A stretch of DNA of 64,000 nt from Bifidobacterium catenulatum PV20-2 (GCF_000800455.1 NZ_CP007456.1:496001-560000); one strand, 5' to 3'. Numbered from the stretch's first letter, positions 18,378-27,202 are shown. Notes: generated by a model not told the origin, from the letters alone. Numbers and translations: made by a program.

Positions 18378-18875
18378 ATGTATACCGTGATGACCGTGTG
18401 CACCGGCAACATCTGCCGCTCTCCCATGGCCGAGATCATTCTGCGCACCGAATTCGAGCGTCGTGGGCTCGCCGACAAGGTCAATGTCGAATCCAGCGGT
18501 GTCAGCGATGAGGAATACGGCAATCCGATCGATCGTCGCGCCGTCAAGGTGTTGCGTGAGCGTGGATATGAGCTTCCGGCGCACCATTTCGCGCACCGCA
18601 TCACTCGTGATGAGATCGAGCGCACCGACCTGTTCTTGCCTATGACCGCTTCCCACATGCGTGCGTTGTTGCGTCAGCTTCCGCAGGCCAAGCGTGAGAA
18701 CGTGCACATGTACCGTAGTTTCGATCCGAATCTTGCCAAGCCTGCTGCAGGCTACGAAAGCGAGATTGATCTGGTCGATCCATGGTATGGTGGCGCCCAC
18801 GAATTCGAAGTGGCAATCGATCAGATTGAGGAAGTGGCTCCGTTCATCGTCGATTGGGTCGAGCAGCGGCTCTGA
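18378..18875 (+). CDS. Low-molecular-weight protein-tyrosine phosphatase
   Basis: Cytoplasmic phosphatase of 165 residues. The P-loop VCTGNICRSP gives the C-x5-R active site (Cys8-Arg14), and the general-acid loop is VDPWYGG. The C-terminus IEEVAPFIVDWVEQRL is typical. The ribosome site GAGGAG overlaps the dfrA stop, so it is translationally linked to thyA-dfrA. In Actinobacteria such enzymes act on phosphotyrosine proteins or arginine-phosphate; the substrate here is unknown. Confidence 0.93.
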   Translation: MYTVMTVCTGNICRSPMAEIILRTEFERRGLADKVNVESSGVSDEEYGNPIDRRAVKVLRERGYELPAHHFAHRITRDEIERTDLFLPMTASHMRALLRQLPQAKRENVHMYRSFDPNLAKPAAGYESEIDLVDPWYGGAHEFEVAIDQIEEVAPFIVDWVEQRL

Positions 18876-18907
18876 ACCTATGTTGAATGTGCCATTCGAG
18901 GCGATTG

Positions 18908-18941
18908 AAAAAAGCTCGGTTCGTTTGAACCGGGCTTTTTT
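18908..18941 (+). terminator. Terminator of thyA-dfrA-phosphatase unit
   Basis: AAAAAAGCTCGGTTC/GAACCGGGCTTTTTT hairpin with a GTTT loop. Confidence 0.9.
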
Positions 18942-19023
18942 GTATGAGAGATATGCTGGCGTGGCAACTGCAATACGACGATCGCAAAAAGATATTTGAA
19001 AAGATTCAAAAAGAAGTAAAAAG

Positions 19024-19097
19024 CGACCCCGGCCGGACTTGAACCGGTGACCTCCGCCGTGACAGGGCGGCGCTCTAACCAACTGAGCTACGGGGCC
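19024..19097 (-). tRNA. tRNA-Asp (anticodon GTC), copy 1
   Basis: A 74-nt cloverleaf: acceptor GGCCCCG/CGGGGTC, anticodon loop CTGTCAC. Identical in sequence to the plus-strand copy at 21684-21757. CCA is not encoded. Confidence 0.96.
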
Positions 19098-19247
19098 GTT
19101 GTTTCAGCCTTGCGACCGACAACAGATGTATATATTACGGCAAAGTCGCCATTGTGCAAATCACGGCGTGTCATCGGCGAATATTTGCATGGATCGGCGA
19201 AGGAAAAAATGTTTATGAAATCGGAAATAGCGAGAAAACAAAGCAAC

Positions 19248-19291
19248 GGCCGGTCGTATATGAGGGGAAAACTTCTCATATACGACCGGCC
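19248..19291 (-). terminator. Terminator of galE
   Basis: A 17-bp stem GGCCGGTCGTATATGAG and complement with a 10-base loop is followed on minus by GTTGCTTTGTTTT. Confidence 0.85.
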
Positions 19292-19342
19292 ATTACATTT
19301 GCGGTGCCGTGTTGTCGCTCACGACACTACGTCTTGTTGAAA

Positions 19343-20353
19343 TCAGTCGGTCTGCTTCCAGGTTTCGACGTCGATATGGTGTTCTGGATTGGCCTGCCAT
19401 GCTGCCCAAGCGGACTTCACGATGTCTTCCACGTTGTACTGTGCGTGCCAGCCCATCTCTTCGTTGATGCGCTTCGGGGAGCCGATCAGGTGCGGCGGAT
19501 CGCCTGCGCGGCGGGCCATGACGGTCTCTTCGAACGGCAGGCCGGTGACCTTCTTGACCTCATCGACGATCTGGCGCACGGAGGTGCCTTCGCCGGTGCC
19601 GACGTTGAAGGCATCGTACTTGCGCTCGTCGCGGTCCAGATACTTCAGGGCGGCGATGTGGGCGTCGGCCAGATCGGAGACGTGGATGTAGTCGCGCACG
19701 CAGGTGCCGTCCGGAGTCGGGTAGTCGTCGCCGAAGATTGCCGGAGCCTTGCCCTTCTTCAGGCGGTCGAACAGCATCGGGATGAGGTTCAGGATTGCCG
19801 GATCCTCGAGCTCGACCGGGCCGCAGCCAGCCACGTTGAAGTAGCGCAGACCGCAGAAGCGAATGCCATACGGCTCTTCGCAGGCGCGAGCCATCCACTC
19901 GCCGAACAGCTTGGTCTGGCCGTACGGGTTGATCGGCAGCATCGGAACGACGTCTTCCGGCACCACGTCGACCGGCGGAACGCCGTAGGTGGCTGCGGAA
20001 GAGGAGAAGACGAGCTTCTTGGCGCCGGAGTCGCGCATGCCGGTGAGCACGTTGAGCATGCCGTTGATGTTCTGCTGGTAGTACCACAGCGGCTTCTCGA
20101 CGGATTCGCCGACCTGCTTGCGGGCGGCGAAGTGAATGACGGAGTCGACACCTTCGGCCTTCATGATTTCAGCGAGACGTTCGCCGGCACCCGGAGCGGC
20201 GATATCCATGCCGTACAGGCGGGAGCCTTCGATGCGGGTTGGCTTGCCGTAGCTCAGATCGTCAACGACGACGACCTGTTCGCCGGCCTGATGAAGAGCG
20301 TGGACGACGTGGGCGCCGATGTAGCCGCACCCACCAGTGACGAGAACTGTCAT
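19343..20353 (-). CDS. galE: UDP-glucose/UDP-hexose 4-epimerase
   Basis: NAD-dependent epimerase interconverting UDP-Glc/UDP-Gal, and in bifidobacteria often UDP-GlcNAc/UDP-GalNAc. The 336-residue SDR has the NAD loop VTGGCGYIGAHV (about 5-16), SSSAATYG with the catalytic Ser/Thr, and the NPYGQTK dyad. The start has GGAGGAAAGG upstream. The promoter region contains a tandem palindrome (see 20382-20420). It could supply UDP-Gal or UDP-GalNAc to the nearby Pel-type locus; that link is inference, since galE also serves the Leloir and lacto-N-biose pathways. Confidence 0.95.
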   Translation of the reverse strand: MTVLVTGGCGYIGAHVVHALHQAGEQVVVVDDLSYGKPTRIEGSRLYGMDIAAPGAGERLAEIMKAEGVDSVIHFAARKQVGESVEKPLWYYQQNINGMLNVLTGMRDSGAKKLVFSSSAATYGVPPVDVVPEDVVPMLPINPYGQTKLFGEWMARACEEPYGIRFCGLRYFNVAGCGPVELEDPAILNLIPMLFDRLKKGKAPAIFGDDYPTPDGTCVRDYIHVSDLADAHIAALKYLDRDERKYDAFNVGTGEGTSVRQIVDEVKKVTGLPFEETVMARRAGDPPHLIGSPKRINEEMGWHAQYNVEDIVKSAWAAWQANPEHHIDVETWKQTD

Positions 20354-20381
20354 GTTCTGGCCTTTCCTCCAAATGAGCGAT

Positions 20382-20420
20382 AAAGCGCTTTGTTCGAAAA
20401 ACGAACGTTCAACGAACGTT
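20382..20420 (-). promoter_or_regulatory. Candidate operators upstream of galE
   Basis: The perfect palindrome AAAGCGCTTT (20382-20391) lies near an 11-bp tandem, AACGAACGTT at 20400-20409 and again at 20411-20420. Both are between the galE ribosome site and a TATACT-like -10 on minus (about 20461-20466), placing them in the transcribed leader. A LacI- or TetR-type repressor would suit such sites. Confidence 0.5.
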
Positions 20421-20525
20421 GTTCACTTTTGCTCTAGTTTGTTACTTTTTGAACAATTTGAGTATAACACATGAACAGTAACGCACATAATCGCTCCGTT
20501 CCTGCGTTTCCTCTATAAATAGGGT

Positions 20526-21419
20526 ATGCAAGAAGATGCGAACACGCCGACTGAAAATCAAGTAAACGGCGAAAACGAACAAAACATGTCAAAAACGCAA
20601 GGTGAACTACAGGCTGATGCTGGTCAGCGTCCTGCCTTGTATGGGCGCAAGGTGCTTTCCTTCGTGCGTCGTTCCGCCAGGCTCGACGCGCGCTTGCAGC
20701 GTGCATGGGATACCTATGCCGATACCTATCTTTTGAATATCAATGCAGGTGAAGGCTCCCTTGACGTGCGAAACGATCTGGTGTTCGACCAGTCGTATAT
20801 TGCGGAAGCGTGGGGCAATGCCAATCCTCTGATTGTGGAAATCGGCACCGGTCAGGGCGAAAACGTTGTTGCCGCAGCCGCCGAACACCCAGAAATGAAT
20901 TTTCTGGCGCTTGAAGTCTACGATCCGGGTGTGGCGCACACCATGCTGCTTGCTGGCAAGCAAGGCCTTGCCAATCTGCGCATCGCACAGGTCAACGCTC
21001 CTGAACTCTTCAAAGTCGCCGCAGATGGCTCGATCGCTGAAGTGTGGACCTTCTTCCCCGATCCATGGCCCAAGATGCGTCATCACAAGCGTCGCATCGT
21101 GCAACCGGAGCTTGCCGGTGAGATTCATCGCACGCTGCAGGCTGGGGGAGTGTGGCGTATCGCTACCGATATTGAAGACTATGCATTGCATGTGCATGAG
21201 GTCATGGACGGTATTGAAGGATTCCAGAATGACGGCACGTTGACGGTGAGTCTGCCGGTTGAGCATGTCGGCAAGGGAAATGCCGACGAGGCCGCAAGTC
21301 TGCGACACGCCGATTTCAGTGAATCAGAGCGTTTTTCTGGTCGAGTTTTGACGAATTTCGAGAAAAAAGGACTTGCTGCCGGTCGTGTGATTCATGACTT
21401 CACCTATCGCCACGTATGA
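20526..21419 (+). CDS. trmB: tRNA (guanine-N7-)-methyltransferase
   Basis: Makes m7G46 in tRNA variable loops using SAM. The 297-residue product has the SAM motif [15 protein letters not shown] (about 100-114), [13 protein letters not shown], and the TrmB signature [15 protein letters not shown]. It has about 40 extra polar residues at the N-terminus. TATAAA ends 6 bases before ATG 20526, a leaderless pattern. Upstream of the tRNA-Glu/Asp/Phe cluster but with its own promoter. Confidence 0.94.
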   Translation: MQEDANTPTENQVNGENEQNMSKTQGELQADAGQRPALYGRKVLSFVRRSARLDARLQRAWDTYADTYLLNINAGEGSLDVRNDLVFDQSYIAEAWGNANPLIVEIGTGQGENVVAAAAEHPEMNFLALEVYDPGVAHTMLLAGKQGLANLRIAQVNAPELFKVAADGSIAEVWTFFPDPWPKMRHHKRRIVQPELAGEIHRTLQAGGVWRIATDIEDYALHVHEVMDGIEGFQNDGTLTVSLPVEHVGKGNADEAASLRHADFSESERFSGRVLTNFEKKGLAAGRVIHDFTYRHV

Positions 21420-21526
21420 GGCTTCATATTGTGCTGTTCATGTGATGAAATGGCTTTATCTCAACGATTTTCAACATGTGAACAGCATGGTTTCCGCAAT
21501 TGTGCAACGTTGCGACACGCCGAGAC

Positions 21527-21554
21527 TTGCATGTTTCGATGATTCGCGTATAGT
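21527..21554 (+). promoter_or_regulatory. Promoter of the tRNA-Glu-Asp-Phe cluster
   Basis: TTGCAT, 16 bases, TATAGT, 32 bases before tRNA-Glu. The 12-mer TGCGACACGCCG (21512-21523) abuts the -35 box. Confidence 0.65.
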
Positions 21555-21586
21555 TAAGCGAGTTGTCAAGCGGAAACGCTGAAAGC

Positions 21587-21658
21587 GCCCCCTTCGTCTA
21601 ACGGTTAGGACACCAGACTTTCAATCTGACAACGAGAGTTCGACTCTCTCAGGGGGTA
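21587..21658 (+). tRNA. tRNA-Glu (anticodon TTC)
   Basis: A 72-nt cloverleaf: acceptor GCCCCCT/AGGGGGT, anticodon stem CAGA/TCTG with loop CTTTCAA. Confidence 0.96.
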
Positions 21659-21683
21659 CTTACCTTGGTAACAAGGTGGCAAT

Positions 21684-21757
21684 GGCCCCGTAGCTCAGTT
21701 GGTTAGAGCGCCGCCCTGTCACGGCGGAGGTCACCGGTTCAAGTCCGGCCGGGGTCG
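21684..21757 (+). tRNA. tRNA-Asp (anticodon GTC), copy 2
   Basis: The 74 bases are identical to the minus-strand gene at 19024-19097. Confidence 0.96.
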
Positions 21758-21778
21758 CTCGAACAGATTCCTGTTCAT

Positions 21779-21854
21779 GGCTCTGTAGCTCAGTTGGTAG
21801 AGCGAACGACTGAAAATCGTTAGGTCAGCGGATCGATGCCGCTCGGAGCCACCA
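21779..21854 (+). tRNA. tRNA-Phe (anticodon GAA)
   Basis: Acceptor GGCTCTG/CGGAGCC and anticodon stem AACGA/TCGTT with loop CTGAAAA. The genomic sequence continues ACCA, so CCA is encoded, unlike the other tRNAs here. Confidence 0.95.
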
Positions 21855-21861
21855 TGGTTTG

Positions 21862-21888
21862 AAACCTCGGAAATCTCCGAGGTTTTTT
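21862..21888 (+). terminator. Terminator of the tRNA cluster
   Basis: AACCTCGGA/TCCGAGGTT stem, loop AATC, then TTTTTTG. Confidence 0.92.
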
Positions 21889-21941
21889 GTTTTCGTCACA
21901 TTTTTAATCATATGGGAACCAAAATTGCGGCGGACTGACTG

Positions 21942-22212
21942 CAGAGAGGCCATGACTTTTTGAAGGGGCAGACGCTTCGGTCATGGCTCTCTGAATCTCG
22001 AGTCTTGCCGAATCCGTGATGTGGGCGTATCAATGCCCCGCACGGGTGTGTCATCTTATGCGCTACTTAGCAATGACCAAGAAACCCCCGTTGAGGGGTG
22101 CATTTGTCTGTTAGCGGATTACACTGGAATACCGTAAGACGGAAACAATGGAGGGTTTGTGGGCAGAGCTATGCCATAACCCCGTTAAGGGAGTATTCAC
22201 TGGGGCGGTAGC
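21942..22212 (+). promoter_or_regulatory. Structured leader upstream of the pel operon
   Basis: No coding gene is seen between the tRNA terminator and pelD. The region holds an inverted repeat with 14-bp arms and one bulge (21942-21956 and 21980-21993), a small hairpin ACCCC-CGTTGA-GGGGT (22084-22099), and a related CCCCGTTAAGGGA element at 22180-22192. TACACT at 22120-22125 is a possible -10. No c-di-GMP riboswitch consensus is recognisable. The layout suggests promoter plus leader control of the pel operon; details are inference. Confidence 0.4.
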
Positions 22213-24420
22213 ATGGAAGTGCTTTTGGTAGGTAATACCGATTTCATTACCAAACAGTGGATTCAGCATGCCTTTCCCCGAGACCATGTGGTGATAGCGG
22301 AACGAGAAGACACCGTAGACGGCAATGACCGTCTCAGAATCGTCAACATGTCTGATGCCAACACCCTTGCCGAAACCATCACCACATACGAATTTGATCG
22401 CATCGTATTCTTTTCCGAAAATCTGACCCCACGCAGCGACAGAGACGGCGATCTGGGAGCATTGCGAAGACTTCTGCATGCCATTCGCAACAGGCAAACG
22501 CAAATGCTGATGGTCAGCGGCCCCGAATCCGAGTTCACCTATCCGGAAAACGTCGACGTACGGGATACCAGCAAAAGCCTGATGTCTCGAGCATCGGAAG
22601 AACTCTGCCTGTATTATGCGCGTACCTACCGTCTGGAAGCGAAAATCATTCGAAGCCCGTACCTGTATGCGTCGGATCGCAACGGCGTCACCGCATATTT
22701 CAATCATCTATTTGAACAGGCGGAATCGGGCACATTGTCGTTCTGCGAGCAAAAGAACCAGCAGACATGCTTTCTCTGCGCCGACGATCTTGCCGAACTG
22801 ATCTACCGCATGTTCGACGATTGGACCGCCGAAAGCGAAATATTCCATGTGCCCAACGTGTTCAACTTCACATACGGTGATTTGGCTGATGTGATTAGCG
22901 CGGCATTTCCCGGATTATCGGTGATTTTTGGCGAAGACAGGACCCAATGTTACCCAGCAGACGATCATGTGCTGCGATTGCGCTATGGCTGGTCGCCGCG
23001 ATATTCGCTCAAACAGGATCTTCCCCCTATACTTCAGCGCTGGAAAGAGGCACGTGCTCAGGAACAATCCGGAAAGCACCCGATCTGGGATTTTCTGCGC
23101 AACCATTCGAAACCATGGATCGCATTCGAAATCTGCGTCACGTTCATACTGGAGGAAATGCTTCGCACCGCGGTACAAGGCAACAGTCAGCTGGGAACCG
23201 TGGATTTGCGCCTGTTTTTCGTGGTGATCGTCGGCACGATGTACGGACTGAACGCAGGCGTGTTCGCGGCCGCGCTCGCATGTGCAGGCATGGCGTTGTC
23301 GTACGCGTCGAACGGCGCATCATTCGCTCCACTGTTTTACGATACGTCGAACTGGATTACGTTTGTGGTGTATTTCGTTGCCGGCGCAGTATGCGGATAC
23401 GTGCAGATGCGTAATCGCGAAAACCTGCGATTCATGCGTGACGAAAACGGTTTGCTGCGTGAGCGACTTGCGTTCCTGCGTGACCTGTACCACGATGTGC
23501 TTGATGATCGTCGTATGCTGCGCGGGCAGATTATCGGCAGGCGCGACAGTTTCGGCAAAATGTATGCGATGACCCGTGAATTGGACGAGGTGCTGCCTCG
23601 AAAGCTGTATCACGCGACCATTCGCATTATGCAAGATACGTTGGGCGGCGATAGTTTCGGTATTTACCGAATCGATAATGGTGGTCGTTTCGCGCGTTTG
23701 ATGGCCGCGAGTCCGCAGACTGAATCCTTATTCAGCAAGTCGGCGCTGCTTGAGAATTATGCCAACATTGTCACGGCCTTGGATCATGGCGGATTGTGGG
23801 TAAACCGCAATCTTGAACAAAACCTTCCAATGTATGCGGCGGGCGTGCATGCCGATGGCAAGCTGGCCGTGGTGATTGTGCTTGCCAAAGCGCAGCCCGA
23901 TCAAATGAACCTGTACTTCCAGAACCTGTTCACCATCATGTGCGGCTTGGTGGAATCCGCGATGGTGCGTGCCTTCGATTATGAGAATGTTGCGCGGCAG
24001 ACGATGCTGGTGCCCGGCACGGAATTCTTGAACACTCAGGTGTTCCTGTCCAAAGTGCTGGCTGCAAACGAACTCAAGCATGATCATATGAGCAATCATC
24101 TGCTGTTGCGTGTGGAAGACGCCTGGCAAGACGATGGCAGCCGCCTGATGGGAGCCATTCGTCAAACGGATGAGGCCGGTGTACTGCAGGACGGCAATGT
24201 GTATGTGCTCATGAATCAGGCCAGTGAGCATGAGCTGCCGATCATCAACAGGCGTTTGATCCAGGCTGGATTGCATGTGAAGTTGGTTTCAGGCCACGAG
24301 GAAGATTCGTTGCTGGCTGAGGCTTCGGAACAAGTAGCTATCGAGTCGCAAGCGGATGAAACGCCGCGTAGTAACGTTGCGCAGAATGACTCCGCATCGC
24401 ATGAAGGCGGCGCAGCATGA
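22213..24420 (+). CDS. pelD: PelD c-di-GMP receptor fused to an N-terminal SDR domain
   Basis: Inner-membrane switch of Pel polysaccharide synthesis. Residues 1 to about 270 are an SDR/epimerase-like fold (VLLVGNTDFITKQW, then a degenerate YxxxK region), about 310-400 carry membrane helices (FFVVIVGTMYGLNAGVFAAAL; WITFVVYFVAGAVCGYV), about 430-600 form a GAF-like domain, and the C-terminus is a degenerate GGDEF. There the c-di-GMP I-site RQTD (650-653) is kept five residues before QDGNV (659-663), which replaces GGDEF, so it should bind but not make c-di-GMP. Stop overlaps pelE start (ATGA). The call rests on this domain order and on the pelEAFG genes that follow. Confidence 0.88.
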   Translation: MEVLLVGNTDFITKQWIQHAFPRDHVVIAEREDTVDGNDRLRIVNMSDANTLAETITTYEFDRIVFFSENLTPRSDRDGDLGALRRLLHAIRNRQTQMLMVSGPESEFTYPENVDVRDTSKSLMSRASEELCLYYARTYRLEAKIIRSPYLYASDRNGVTAYFNHLFEQAESGTLSFCEQKNQQTCFLCADDLAELIYRMFDDWTAESEIFHVPNVFNFTYGDLADVISAAFPGLSVIFGEDRTQCYPADDHVLRLRYGWSPRYSLKQDLPPILQRWKEARAQEQSGKHPIWDFLRNHSKPWIAFEICVTFILEEMLRTAVQGNSQLGTVDLRLFFVVIVGTMYGLNAGVFAAALACAGMALSYASNGASFAPLFYDTSNWITFVVYFVAGAVCGYVQMRNRENLRFMRDENGLLRERLAFLRDLYHDVLDDRRMLRGQIIGRRDSFGKMYAMTRELDEVLPRKLYHATIRIMQDTLGGDSFGIYRIDNGGRFARLMAASPQTESLFSKSALLENYANIVTALDHGGLWVNRNLEQNLPMYAAGVHADGKLAVVIVLAKAQPDQMNLYFQNLFTIMCGLVESAMVRAFDYENVARQTMLVPGTEFLNTQVFLSKVLAANELKHDHMSNHLLLRVEDAWQDDGSRLMGAIRQTDEAGVLQDGNVYVLMNQASEHELPIINRRLIQAGLHVKLVSGHEEDSLLAEASEQVAIESQADETPRSNVAQNDSASHEGGAA

Positions 24421-25325
24421 ATGCGACGGTGATGGCGATGCTGCTTATCGCCGTGCATGTAATGATATGCGTGCTGCTGTGCGTATTGTCTCGCGTTGGC
24501 GTGCTTCGTGGGGGGCTGCTTCCCTTCATGCTGTTGGTGCCATTGTGGGGGCCATTATGCGTGCTGATGCTGCATACGCGCACGCTGATTCGCGTTGGTG
24601 AGCACACGGCTCCGGGGCTTGAGCAAATGCGTGTGGATGATGAGGAACGTCGAAGCATTCTGGTTGAGGAACGAGCCGATTTCGTCAATACAGTGCCGTT
24701 GGAAGAGGCACTGATCGTCAACGATTCGAGTCAGCGGCGTAGTCTGGTGATGTCCATTCTCAACGACAATCCCAGCCGTTATATCGATGTGCTGTCGCAG
24801 GCCCGACTGAATGAGGATGTGGAAGTCGTGCATTATGCGGCTACCGCCATGGCACAGATCAGTGCCAAAGAAGACCTTGCATTGCAACGCTGCCGTAACG
24901 ATTATCTGCAGCATCGAAATTCCGAAACGATGTTGGAACGCTATTGCGATGCGTTGGAACGATATGTCAATTCCGGTATTGCACAAGGATACGCATTGCA
25001 GTTGCAGAAGCAGCGATATGCCGAAGTATTGCAGGAACGACTTCGCAAACATGACGATTATTACGTTGCATGCCGTCTTGCGCAAATGCAGATCGATCTT
25101 GGACTCTTTGATGATGCCGCACGCACCATTGACGGCGCTATGGAACGGTGGCCGGATCAAGGCGATGTATGGCTGATGCGTCTACGGCTCGATGCCGCAC
25201 GCAATGATGGCGATGCGTTGCGTCAAACCGTTCAGCAGATTGAAAGCAAGCATATTTATCTCGGTGGCCAAGGAAGACGCACGCTGCGGTTCTGGACGGA
25301 AACCAAGGAGGCTGAACGCGCATGA
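24417..25325 (+). CDS. pelE: PelE, membrane-anchored TPR scaffold
   Basis: A 302-residue protein with two N-terminal membrane helices (about 4-25 and 33-52) and a cytoplasmic helical-repeat domain (for example YYVACRLAQMQIDLGLFDDAARTIDGA), matching PelE, which bridges PelD with the PelF/PelG synthase complex. It overlaps pelD by four bases and is overlapped by the deacetylase gene, so translation is coupled. Sequence divergence from proteobacterial PelE is expected to be high; identification rests on topology and position. Confidence 0.8.
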   Translation: MNATVMAMLLIAVHVMICVLLCVLSRVGVLRGGLLPFMLLVPLWGPLCVLMLHTRTLIRVGEHTAPGLEQMRVDDEERRSILVEERADFVNTVPLEEALIVNDSSQRRSLVMSILNDNPSRYIDVLSQARLNEDVEVVHYAATAMAQISAKEDLALQRCRNDYLQHRNSETMLERYCDALERYVNSGIAQGYALQLQKQRYAEVLQERLRKHDDYYVACRLAQMQIDLGLFDDAARTIDGAMERWPDQGDVWLMRLRLDAARNDGDALRQTVQQIESKHIYLGGQGRRTLRFWTETKEAERA

Positions 25326-27202
25326 TCAGAGGATTCCTGTCAGACGTGTTGGCCAAGTGGAAGCGATTCCGCTGGCAAGGTTTGGTCAAAGTCTGGGCTG
25401 TGTTCATGGTCATCGCATTGGTGTTGCTGGTGGAGAGCTTGGGCTTGCATTATGGTGCCACGCGTTTCGACATCACCTACTTGGATCGAGACAAGGCCAT
25501 TCCTGCAGCCAACGCCATCGCTGGCGAAAAAGCTACGAATCTGTTGGTGGTTGACAGTTCGCAGGAGGGTGTCAGCGATGTCGAAGCCATGCTCGACCAG
25601 ATTCTGCTTGATATGAAAGTCCCTACCACTACGGTTGACGTGGCTGACGAAAACGCTGAATTTCCAGCGTTGAATCACTACAGCACCATAGTGGTGGCCA
25701 TGCCTAATCTCGACTGTCTGGGCGAGCATGTGCTGCAAATCATGCAATGGGCCAAAAAGGGCGGCGGAGTCATGTTTGCCATGACTCCCGAAAAAACCGG
25801 CTATTTGGACGTGATCGGCCCGCAGATCGGCATTGAATCGTCCACATACGAATATGTGGCGACTGAGGGCATTACACCGTCCAGAGATTTTATGTTGGGT
25901 GGCGGCCAGACATACACATTCAGTGACCCGTTCAAATCGTCGCTGAGCGTCGCATTGAATGATCGTGCACAGGTGGAAGCGGTCAGCACCAATGGCAGAA
26001 CGCCATTGGTGTGGAGGAACGCGGTGGAGTCAGGAACGGCTGTGATGTGCAATATCGGCATTTACGGCAAGGTGTTTCGAGGATTTTACGCTTCGGCGTT
26101 CAGTCTGCTCGGTTCTGCCATGGCCTATCCGGTGATTAACAGCGCGGCGTTCTACTTGGATGATTTTCCCTCTCCGGTACCGTCTGGCAATGGCAAATAC
26201 ATCAAACGTGACTACAACATGAATATTTCTGAATTCTATTCTCAAGTATGGTGGCCGGATTTGGTGCGTCTTGCGGAACGGTACGGTATTCGTTTCACCG
26301 GTGTGATGATTGAGAATTACGGCGATGACACCAAGGATGATCCGGTACGACAGACGGACAACACACAATTCGAGTATTACGGAGGATTGCTGCTTCGGCA
26401 AAACGGCGAAATCGGATATCACGGGTACAACCATCAGCCGTTGGTGTTGCCGAATACGCATTACGGCAAAGAATACGCGTACGTGCAATGGCCGAATCGC
26501 AAAGCCATTGTGGCATCATTGCAGGAACTGATCGCATTCCAGAAAGACGTATTGCCGGCCGCAACATCGTCGGTATACGTGCCGCCGTCGAATATCCTCT
26601 CCCAAGAGGCACGAAAGATCATAGGCGAGGATGTGCCGCAGATTCGCGCCATCGCCAGTACGTATATGCCCTCCGACAGTTCCTTGCCGTACATACAGGA
26701 GTTCGGTGTTGCGGCCGATGGCGTGGTGGAGGCTCCACGTATTGTGTCCGGCGGCATGGTGGGCGACACGTACATGCGTCTTGCCGCGGTTTCCGAATTG
26801 AACATGCACTATGTGAGCACGCACTTCATGCATCCCGACGATCTGCTTGATGAAGATCGTGGTGCGAAAGAAGGCTGGGAAACCTATCGCAAGGGATTGG
26901 AAGATTATTTGGATTGGTTGGAACAGTCGGCTCCGTCCATTCGCATGCAGACTGGAACGGAATGCGCTGCGGCGGTGCAACGATTCTCAGGATTGACGGT
27001 TTCGATGGAAACAACCGATACCAGTTGGGATCTGAAACTTGGCAACCTCACCGATCAAGGGTGGCTGATGTTCCGTGCCAGTAATGGTACGCCCGGCAAT
27101 GTGCGCGGCGGAAGCCTCACCAAGATGACCGGCAATTTGTATCTGCTCAAAGCCACGAGCGCCACGGTTCATATAGAACGTAAGACTGGGGGGGTGGCAT
27201 GA
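25322..27202 (+). CDS. pelA: PelA-type DUF2194 polysaccharide deacetylase, no hydrolase domain
   Basis: A 626-residue, membrane-anchored extracellular protein: one N-terminal helix (about 24-43), a flavodoxin/GATase-like region (about 70-230), then the DUF2194/CE-like deacetylase domain. Candidate metal ligands are Asp280-Asp281 in FYLDDFPSP and His367/His371 in GYHGYNHQP. Proteobacterial PelA also carries a glycoside hydrolase domain; that is absent, as in the Gram-positive pelDEA-DA-FG form. Expected role: removal of acetyl groups from GalNAc/GlcNAc units outside the membrane, giving a cationic polymer. Confidence 0.85.
   Translation: MIRGFLSDVLAKWKRFRWQGLVKVWAVFMVIALVLLVESLGLHYGATRFDITYLDRDKAIPAANAIAGEKATNLLVVDSSQEGVSDVEAMLDQILLDMKVPTTTVDVADENAEFPALNHYSTIVVAMPNLDCLGEHVLQIMQWAKKGGGVMFAMTPEKTGYLDVIGPQIGIESSTYEYVATEGITPSRDFMLGGGQTYTFSDPFKSSLSVALNDRAQVEAVSTNGRTPLVWRNAVESGTAVMCNIGIYGKVFRGFYASAFSLLGSAMAYPVINSAAFYLDDFPSPVPSGNGKYIKRDYNMNISEFYSQVWWPDLVRLAERYGIRFTGVMIENYGDDTKDDPVRQTDNTQFEYYGGLLLRQNGEIGYHGYNHQPLVLPNTHYGKEYAYVQWPNRKAIVASLQELIAFQKDVLPAATSSVYVPPSNILSQEARKIIGEDVPQIRAIASTYMPSDSSLPYIQEFGVAADGVVEAPRIVSGGMVGDTYMRLAAVSELNMHYVSTHFMHPDDLLDEDRGAKEGWETYRKGLEDYLDWLEQSAPSIRMQTGTECAAAVQRFSGLTVSMETTDTSWDLKLGNLTDQGWLMFRASNGTPGNVRGGSLTKMTGNLYLLKATSATVHIERKTGGVA

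Noticed and set aside
21587..21854. tRNA cluster as an attachment site of a pel-carrying island
   Set aside because: No integrase, no repeated tRNA 3' end downstream of the pel locus, and base composition like the neighbours.
22000..22212. c-di-GMP riboswitch before pelD
   Set aside because: The conserved GEMM-I elements are not found; only simple hairpins are seen.
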